This document shows, one piece after another, positions 56,668 to 64,000 of a stretch of DNA of 64,000 bases. The position numbers were made by a program, and so were the translations under genes. The notes beneath the pieces were generated by a model. That model was not told where the DNA came from, searched no databases, and worked only from the letters and a program-made list of their open reading frames with translations. The stretch is from Metaphire vulgaris. Lineage: Eukaryota; Annelida; Clitellata; Crassiclitellata; Megascolecidae. Every line of letters begins with the position of its first letter. Within the stretch, counting starts at the first letter, position 1. The DNA lies in the NCBI GenBank assembly GCA_018105865.1, contig JACLAT010000155.1, positions 21,001 to 85,000 on the forward strand, read 5' to 3'.

Positions 56668-57068
56668 CCCACTCGTGCCTTGCGTCCCCTAAATGGGACG
56701 CTTGCTAAAAGTTATCACAAAGGCCTTTTAAACTGAATTTAAATTTAAAATCCGACCAAATGTTCCGTAACTTAATATGCTTTATTTTAAAACTGAGTTA
56801 TTGGGTGATTTTAAAGACCACTGATTGTGATTCACGAAGCGCTTTTGTTAGTCAACAAGCTAACCTTATAGTTTTCAATTTTCATGTCAAGAAAAAATTC
56901 TGCAGTTATTATTTGCACCCTTTTTGTTTGGTATCCATGAGTAATCCTTTTGGGTAAATCAGTTTTCTTGTCGTTGCTGTATTTTTAATTGTTATTTTGC
57001 GATTCTATGATTATTTTATCAGTCATGGAAAAGGTGTCCCATTGTATGGGACGCTAGGCACGAGAAGG
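56668..57068. mobile_element. piggyBac-type MITE, copy 3
   Basis: Copy of 17,959-18,359, with TTAA at 56,664-56,667. Confidence 0.6.
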
Positions 57069-57859
57069 TGTGCTATTTGTACAATATTCAGACTTGTGAT
57101 CTCGAGACCTTAGGTCTCGAACTCGAGTGCACTCGAGTTTGCCCACAGAAGGTCTTGGTCTTGGTCTCGAGACCAGAGGGGCAAAGTCTTGGTATTGGTC
57201 TCGAGACTTAGAGCCAAAAGTCTCGAGTTTCTGGTTGAAGTCTCGAGTTCTCATAGCTGCTGAATTGAATTTGAAATTTTAAAAAGTAATTAATGAATTA
57301 TCAATTATAATTGTTGCACTGAACTGAATATCGCATATATAGATCCCTGGATGTGATTCCAAACAGGGCTCGTCTTGGTTCGTCTGTGCTAACCAATTTG
57401 GTTTTCACAAAATGCAATATGCATTTGCAAAATGACAATTGAATGTTGTAACTAGTCATTTGAATCTAGATTGAACTTTAATTAGATTTAGTTAAATAAT
57501 TATTTTTAATGAATGAGAACAATAATATCATAAATACTGTAAAAGTTGAAAAAACCATTACGTTAATGACATTAACTAACAAACCATTAACTAACTGTCT
57601 ATTGTATAACTTCAGTAGCTGGTGTTTGGATATTACAGTGTATCTTCATTGTTAATCAATACAAACATATTGGTACAAATGCGCATACTATTTTGATATT
57701 CTAACGAATAAGGATCAATAGAGCCATTGTAAAAATGTAAAATCTATAAATATGTCGATAAGTTTGGAACTCGAGAGCAAGATGTTGGAAGGTCTTGATC
57801 TTGGTCTCGAGACCAGAGGGGTAAAGTCTTGGTCTTGGTCTCGAGACCTTTTCAAAAGT

Positions 57860-58415
57860 CTCGTTAACAAGACTAACCAACGAGTTCAAAATTCATTGGC
57901 TCGGGTAGTTTCAAAAACCCCAAAACGTGAGCACATAACCCCAGTCCGTAAGGGTTTTCACTGGCTTCCAATTAAAGAAAGGATAGACTTTAAAATCTGC
58001 CTTCAGCTATACAAAACACTTTACTACAAGGAACCCAGTTACCTTCTTTCAAAACTTTCTGTACAAGCAAACAAATACTCGACTATTACTTCACTGTAAT
58101 AGTTCTTCACTGCAATAGTTCTCTCCATCTCCCATACTCGGACAGTTCTTGGTTCTCGTGCTTTCTCAGTGGCCGCCCCAAAACTCTGGAACTCATTGCC
58201 TCAGCATTGAAAATTCATTACAAATTTTTAGAGCAAGATTAAAAGCCATCTTTTGATCGGGCTTATCCACCATAGACTGTCACCCGTTTGTCCGGCCGGA
58301 TACCTTGGATTTGACCTGGATCTTTAGTGATTTGGATTTGGTGTGCCATCGGTTGATGCTCCTGTGCATTATAAAAGTGGCGCTATAGAAGTTTAAGATT
58401 AGATTAGATTAGATA
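57860..58415 (+). pseudogene. CR1/L2-like LINE 3' end, copy 3
   Basis: Copy of 19,140-19,710, with the thumb region open as in copy 2. Confidence 0.8.
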
Positions 58416-58524
58416 TATATGGACGCAGAATTTTAATACAGGTTTTGACTAAGTAAGTAAAACTCGTTGTATGGTTTGCTTGAATTATAGTTTGTGCACT
58501 ATATAGGGTAAGTGGTTAAATTAA

Positions 58525-58773
58525 ATGTTTAGGCTGAAAACTGGCCTTATTAAGCTATCACATATAAACTTTAGGCAAATAACAATACGGAAATTACCAA
58601 AGATGGTCGCAAGCAGAAAATTTAAGGTACATGAAGTTGTGTCTATGCTTGAAGATGAGTTGGACTCTCATGCAGCTGATGTGTATATAGCTCAACCAAA
58701 TGACCCGTGTTGTCAGTGGCGGTCGGTTCCAGGATTTGGCAATTGGGGTTGGGGTTGGGGTGGCAACTTCTAA
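58525..58773 (+). pseudogene. Possible piggyBac-like N-terminal remnant, copy 3
   Basis: Same motifs as copy 1. The frame ends early at a G/T-run length difference near 58,745-58,760. Confidence 0.25.
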
Positions 58774-59429
58774 GCATGGGGCCAACCATTTGTTGATAGG
58801 TACTGTATGTAGTAGTAGTGAGTATACAGTCACCACATGTGGGCTACTGGCGGGGCCAGGCACTCAATAAAGGGTGGGAGCACGGACCCCCGCCCAGGAC
58901 CTCTCATGATTCACCAGTGCAACAGCAACATGGGAGGGTCGATCAGATGGATCAAATTATTTCTTATAAATTTCGATCTGATCCTGTTAATGGTGGTGAC
59001 CTCTGTTTGCTTATTTACTGGACGTGGCAATGCAAAGCGCATGGCTTCTTTACAGGATGAATACAGCAGTAGAGACAGACCGAACTTCGGCTTCGGCTTC
59101 GGCGCCGAATCTAAGGAATCTGTCAGATTCGGCCAACATTCGGCTACGGCCTAATCGCTTTCATAATAATCGGCTTCGGCCTTAACTAAGTATTGTAATT
59201 CGGCTATAAGACGAAACTCTGTCATATAATTGATGACTGCAAACGTTTTCGTTATTATAAAGTAATTAATCTTGATTTATAATGTGTACGTATACTCTCT
59301 GGAATAAGTTGTCTAACGAATAAGGATCAATAGAGCCATTGTATTATTTGCTTTTGATAGGTCACAAATTTTATCGGAGGCAATAAGTGGATTAAGAGGG
59401 ATGTGATGGGTTTACAGGTGATGGTTCAA

Positions 59430-59712
59430 AGAAGTGACTATGTCATGTCATATCATGAAGCCGTCTTCGCTTTGCGAAGGTTGGCTGCAACGCTGAACAA
59501 TAATTCTCCATTCTCCACTGCTCCCATTTTTTAGCTGCTTCCATTAGTGGAGCACCTTTCATATTAGTCCATGTCGTAATGTTATCTATCCAGCTGGTTC
59601 AGGGTCTGCCTTGTCTCCTGGTTCCTTCCGTTAAACCTGTTATCATTGAGTTTTCAATTGAATCTTCTGTTTTTCTGGTAACATGTTCAAAATATCTCAT
59701 TTTTCTTGATTT
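59430..59712 (-). pseudogene. LINE C-terminal relic, copy 3
   Basis: Copy of 20,730-21,010. Confidence 0.65.
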
Positions 59713-59970
59713 TATATGTTTCAGGAATTCCTGATCTATAGAGCCATTTTGTATAGTTATCTAATTGGATATGAAATCCGTATAACGGATCCTGAACATT
59801 TTCCTCATGCATTTGTTTTCAAATGCTTGAATAGAAGTGACTATAATAAATTTAATTCATCAATTTCTATTCCCGATTCAAATGCTTTGAGTCGTTTAGA
59901 AACTTCAGTCCCACCGGTCCTATATGTTTGATGAGTGACATTTTGGATTTTACTTTAACAAAACGCCCCA

Positions 59971-60004
59971 CCCTCTCGTGCCTAGCGTCCCATAAATGGG
60001 ACGC
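59971..60004 (+). mobile_element. Solitary piggyBac-type terminal repeat, copy 3
   Basis: Copy of 21,261-21,294. Confidence 0.5.
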
Positions 60005-61057
60005 TAATATAACTTAGGCCTATTAAATCTCAGCATTGAAAAAGTATGTGATTAGGGGCTAATAGTTATGTCTTATGTATAATATTGAACCTTTCACAAA
60101 CGAAAAACAATCAGGCATGAATGGGCAAAACGAAATTGCAATGCCAAAATGGTTCGTGAAAATCATTGATGATTCGTTACATCCTGTGTTTTCGTTTATA
60201 AACAGAAAGTTGTGTGCAGTGCTCCGACACAAACCAAAGTTGTATTGCAACGCCTCCACTTGAATGTGGTTTTGGTCACTGTGAACAGCAAAATGGTTCA
60301 TTTCCAGTAGAATTCTGTAGGGATTGCCCTAAGGGACAGCGTTGTGTACTGGATACTCATTTTGTCCACTACAAACTTGGAGTCTGCGAAAAATCGATTA
60401 ATGGATGCAGTTTCTCGTGAGTTGTGTTCCAATAATTTATGCAGTTTATATCAGCAGACTCAAATAAAACATATACGTTTCAATCTTATTAAAATATGAA
60501 AATAGTATTTTGAAAGAATTTTTTAAATTAATATACAATCAATGAGGCATCATTTAGGCAATTAATCTTGCCACATTCAAAATTTTCGCTAAAAATTATT
60601 CAAAACTCAGTTGCGAAATTATCTGATTATGTATTGCTTATAAAATTCAAATTATCGTGATTCAAATCGTGATCAAATTGTGTTCTTGATAGGTAGCATC
60701 ATCGTATCAGAGAAATTGCTGAAGGAGTGGAATGTCTTAAAGCAATTGCCAAGACTTCGAAACAGATTAAATTCTGTCGTCATTTTGAATTTCAACCAAC
60801 CACATTTTCGAAAATTGTGTTCAAATATTGCATAAATTTTTGTCTTGGTTTTAATTTGAGTTTCCAGGGAAGTTATTATTGAGTTTTCCATTCTTTAAAA
60901 TAAAAAATATGAAGCAGTATTTGCGTGTTAATGTATTGCTTGTTAGATTCGTCTACATGAGAATTAAGTCACGCCGATTTGTCTGTTAGGAATAATGGGC
61001 TGTCAGTTGGTTCTCAAATCTCGGACTCTTCCCAAAAGTAGGCCAACGTCACAAACT

Positions 61058-61674
61058 TTAGACCCCCATAGGCGTCCTCAATAAATAACGTCGCGTAGGT
61101 GTTCTATTTAATATTGTGACGAATTTATAAATAGCCGACGAACTGTTCGCTTTGGTCGCCGATGCATTGGCGACGCTAGCATGGGCAGCCTTGGTATTGG
61201 AGAAAACGCCGGTTGTTAGGGCAGCGGTCGGTTTGAATTTGTAACGTGGGCCAGAAGAAGTGCATATGGCCGTTGTCGATGGTACATGACCATGGTTATT
61301 TGGACGCTGAGTTTGAGGAGGAGGAGGAGTAGCTGTGGGTTTGCTGGTGACATATACGGTGCAGTTGTTAGAGGAAGAAGATGGAGGAGGAGGGGGCGGA
61401 GGTGGAGTCGTCGGTTTACTGGGAGCAAAGGCAAAGCTGTTGTTACGCTGAGTGGGAGGAGCCGTCGGTCTAATGGGAGCAAAGGCAAAGCTGTTGTTAC
61501 GCTGAGTGGGAGGACGATGAAGAAGAGAGGGAGGTGGAGTAGGAGCCGTGGCTTTAATGTTTGCATATATAATGTTGTTGTGGGAAGGAGAAGGAGGAGG
61601 AGGAGGTGGAGTAGGTGTAGGAGTAGGTGGTGGCTGACGGCGCAATGACAGACGTCCTCTTTGGCTGGGCGTTT
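61058..61674 (-). CDS. rep: Rep-fusion gene copy 3, exon 6
   Basis: 617 nt with the same frame and stop as copy 2 exon 6. Uninterrupted. Confidence 0.82.
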
Positions 61675-61823
61675 CTACAAAAAGAGTGAAAGACACTGGA
61701 TTGACTAGACATGTAGACAAAAAATTGCAACTGCGAGCTGCTATTAAGTATAAAAAGCATCGTATTGCAAAGGAACTAGTAACTCGTAAAGATGTATAAG
61801 TATGGTATAATAGCTGGACATAC

Positions 61824-61937
61824 GCGAAGCCAAAGGTGGAGCATCGAAAAGATTGTTGTTCTGATTGTAGTTCTGTTCTTTCTCGACCGATATATCCTGA
61901 CGGCGCAGCGACAGACGTCCTCGCTGGGTGGGCGTTT
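61824..61937 (-). CDS. rep: Rep-fusion gene copy 3, exon 5 cassette
   Basis: 114 nt, identical in structure to copy 2 exon 5. Confidence 0.82.
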
Positions 61938-62157
61938 CTACACAAAAATGGGAAAGAAAGACAGCGGAGTTAATAGAAAATTAAAAACGCGGACAATACG
62001 CAACAAATTAAATAGCTGCGAGCCGTTAAGTCCATGTATCCAGTAACTCCTAAATAACATCTAGTGTTACTCGTTAGATCACCCATATGCTGCGAACTAG
62101 TAACGTATAAAGGAAATTATCATATATCTGTCGAACAAGTTCTTAGGGAGCACATAC

Positions 62158-62274
62158 GCGAAGCAAATATGGGCGCCTCGACGACAATGCAGTGCGACTC
62201 CTCTTCTTCTTGATCTTTGGCGGCTGGTATCTTCTGACGGCGCAGCGACAGACGTCCTCGCTGGGTGGGCGTTT
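62158..62274 (-). CDS. rep: Rep-fusion gene copy 3, exon 4 cassette
   Basis: 117 nt, identical in structure to copy 2 exon 4. Confidence 0.82.
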
Positions 62275-62443
62275 CTATAGAAACAGACTCAAAGCTGTAA
62301 CAGTTTATTTACCAGTTGTCAAGAAAAGGATGGCAAACTAACGCGAAGTACAGAAAACAGGAAACAACTCCTTAATCAAGTAAGGACTCTTTGAATTCGT
62401 ACAAGAGACAGTTCTTTTCTGGACTCAGTAAACGTCTGCTTAC

Positions 62444-62635
62444 GTGAACCGAATGCTGGCGTCTCCACGACAGTCGTTATATCTTGCGCCGTCCAATTCT
62501 TGTTGCCTTTGTCCGCTTGCGATGAGCCGAATATGTCGTCGTCTTCGTCGTCGCCGTCTTGTGGAGGCACAGTGTTGTTGGTTTTTTGCATCGACAGACG
62601 CCGCCTCCTTTTAAATCGGTTGTACCTACACGGTT
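62444..62635 (-). CDS. rep: Rep-fusion gene copy 3, exon 3 cassette
   Basis: 192 nt. The T run that is short in copy 1 has six bases here, keeping the frame. Confidence 0.82.
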
Positions 62636-62732
62636 CTGTATACGCGAAAAAAAAGTATCAGTCACGCCTATGAGCGAAAGCATATATCTTAACAGTCTAC
62701 TTGCAACCGGTCCTAAAGACTTGTTTGATAAG

Positions 62733-62780
62733 CCTAACCCTAACCCTAACCCTAACCCTAACCCGAACCCTGACCCTTAC
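62733..62780 (-). repeat. Short interstitial telomeric repeat in Rep intron 2, copy 3
   Basis: About five CCCTAA units decaying to CCCGAACCCTGACCC, as in copy 1. Confidence 0.85.
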
Positions 62781-62878
62781 CACCGCTAAAGTTCATATAC
62801 TAGATATATATATATATATATATAGGTGACGAATTCTTTTTCCTTATATATACATAAATATAGCGCTACAATACTTAC

Positions 62879-63623
62879 GTGACGCACAGGGCGGTGTATC
62901 AGGTACGAAGTGCTGCGCTGGTTGCGTGATCTGAGGCATCCTCGGTTGCTGCTGCTGCTGCTGCTGCTGCGTCGGCGGCGGCGGCGGCGTCGGCTGCGGC
63001 TGCGGCGGCGTGGGAGCAGCTTCCGGTTGGGTTGCCTGTCCGTCGTCGTGGGCGCCTTGCATAGGGGTTGCCTGTCCGTTGTCGTCGTCGACACCACCTC
63101 CCATACGTTGTGGCACATTCCAGTGCACGTCCTTGAATAGTTCCCGGTGTTGGATGACGAAAATGGCGAATCTACGAGTTATGGCCTCGCATAAGAAGAC
63201 GTCGTTGGGCCATAACTCGTTGATTTGGTAATTTGAAGTAACGATTACGCCGAGCGGTCTTATATATAGCGTTCCGCCTTTTGTTTCTGCATAAAATGCT
63301 GTCTCATCGGTCCATATCTTGATGCAGTGAGCAAGGTATTTTGCGGCGGTATGATCTACGTCTTCTATAATTACTATAGATTGGTTTGTGTAGCCATCCC
63401 ACCATTTTGTCAGTGCTGATTTCATGTAGTACGTGATATTCCTAGTCCGGCAAAACTCCTTGGCGAAATGGCTCTTGCCCACGCCCGGTACGCCCGTCAA
63501 CCAAAGGCCGACGGTCGAGCCCGGTCGCAGGTCGGCGACGGGTTCGGCGAGCACAGCATCTTGTCTGATCCGCTTTATGTTGTGATAGCAGCGGATCAGT
63601 ATGCTGGGCTCTATGTCGTCTAT
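62879..63623 (-). CDS. rep: Rep-fusion gene copy 3, exon 2 (SF3 helicase)
   Basis: 745 nt, open throughout, with the same helicase motifs and Pro/Gln tract as copy 2. Confidence 0.92.
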
Positions 63624-63881
63624 CTGTTAGTGTTAAAGGCATGAAACAAGAAATTACTGCAAAGATAAGCAAGACGACGGTGTGCTTTTCAATATTAAAA
63701 GCAAATTACTGCAAACCACTTTTTATAAGCGAATAGTAGCTAATAATCTGTGATTGCCCAAATGCAAGGAAACCAAAAAACCACTATCTGTAATAGCTAA
63801 ACTGCCATAAATTATAAGCTCGAAATACTCGGCTGACCATCGACCAGTTGTTAGTGGCGTATTACAGGCAAATGAATTTAC

Positions 63882-64000
63882 CTGTCCCGAGCGTGCTTTC
63901 CGTAGAGCGTCGACGTAGCGCTCTTTGTTGGCGCGCCCGCCGCTGGCGCCCTGTTCGTCTGGCACTTCGCCGAATTCCACGAAGTCGCCGTCCTTCGCAC
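63882..64000 (-). CDS. rep: Rep-fusion gene copy 3, exon 1 (partial, cut by window end)
   Basis: The last ~39 codons of the nicking-domain exon before the CAG/GTAAAT donor. The HUH motifs lie beyond the window. Confidence 0.85.

Larger units (their letters stand above)
52395..64000 (+). repeat. Module C, copy 3 (cut by window end)
   Basis: Direct repeat of 13,682-25,29x and inverse of C2. Unannotated stretches are as described for copy 1. Confidence 0.95.

Noticed and set aside
1..64000. tRNA, rRNA or other structural RNA genes besides the ribozymes
   Set aside because: I saw no convincing cloverleaf, tRNA promoter boxes or rRNA-like sequence on reading both strands, though weak SINE-like copies could be missed without a search.

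Overview
The window looks like animal nuclear DNA, probably from an invertebrate. The signs are TTAGGG-type telomeric repeats, spliceosomal introns, many decayed CR1/L2-like and other endonuclease-bearing LINE fragments, hAT- and piggyBac-type transposon ends, and long TA/CA microsatellites. The exact phylum cannot be read from the sequence.

Layout. Bases 1-8,040 are a graveyard of nested transposons. From about 8,041 the rest is one unit repeated in alternating orientation. I split it into A (1.2-1.5 kb), B (2.9 kb) and C (13.9 kb). The order is A1-B1-A2(inverted)-C1 (8,041-27,573); a TTAGGG array; a tandem satellite (27,649-32,068) that flips orientation at 32,068/32,069; a CCCTAA array (32,801-32,880); then C2(inverted)-A3-B2(inverted)-A4(inverted)-C3 (32,881-64,000, cut by the window end). 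C2-A3-B2-A4-C3 is therefore one large palindrome with B as its spacer. A telomeric array caps its left end, and the right end lies outside the window. Two such telomere-capped ends face each other across the satellite.

Most notable content. (1) Each C carries a six-exon gene. Exons 1-2 encode a CRESS-DNA (circovirus-like) Rep: HUH endonuclease motifs, then an SF3 helicase with Walker A, Walker B and motif C. Exons 3-6 are a non-viral-looking extension made of phase-1 exon cassettes that repeat a basic RGRLSLRR-type motif, ending in a proline-rich tail. Copy 2 is open throughout, copy 3 is open as far as the window shows, and copy 1 has homopolymer frameshifts. (2) Every ~647-bp satellite unit contains a consensus hammerhead ribozyme (eight copies, seven on the minus strand and one on the plus strand after the flip). 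(3) A truncated LINE endonuclease ORF runs directly into the telomeric repeats at the end of each C. (4) The A modules carry a TATA box and the first exon of a secreted protein, four copies in all. (5) A possible second, degenerate Rep-like exon lies divergently upstream of the Rep gene.

Working model (inference). This is a telomere-associated or formerly linear, telomere-capped palindromic element or subtelomere carrying an endogenised Rep gene. It was amplified by palindrome formation and joined head to head through a telomere-associated ribozyme satellite. The arms differ mainly by 1-base homopolymer indels, which suggests either recent duplication plus long-read consensus error or young copies under active exchange.
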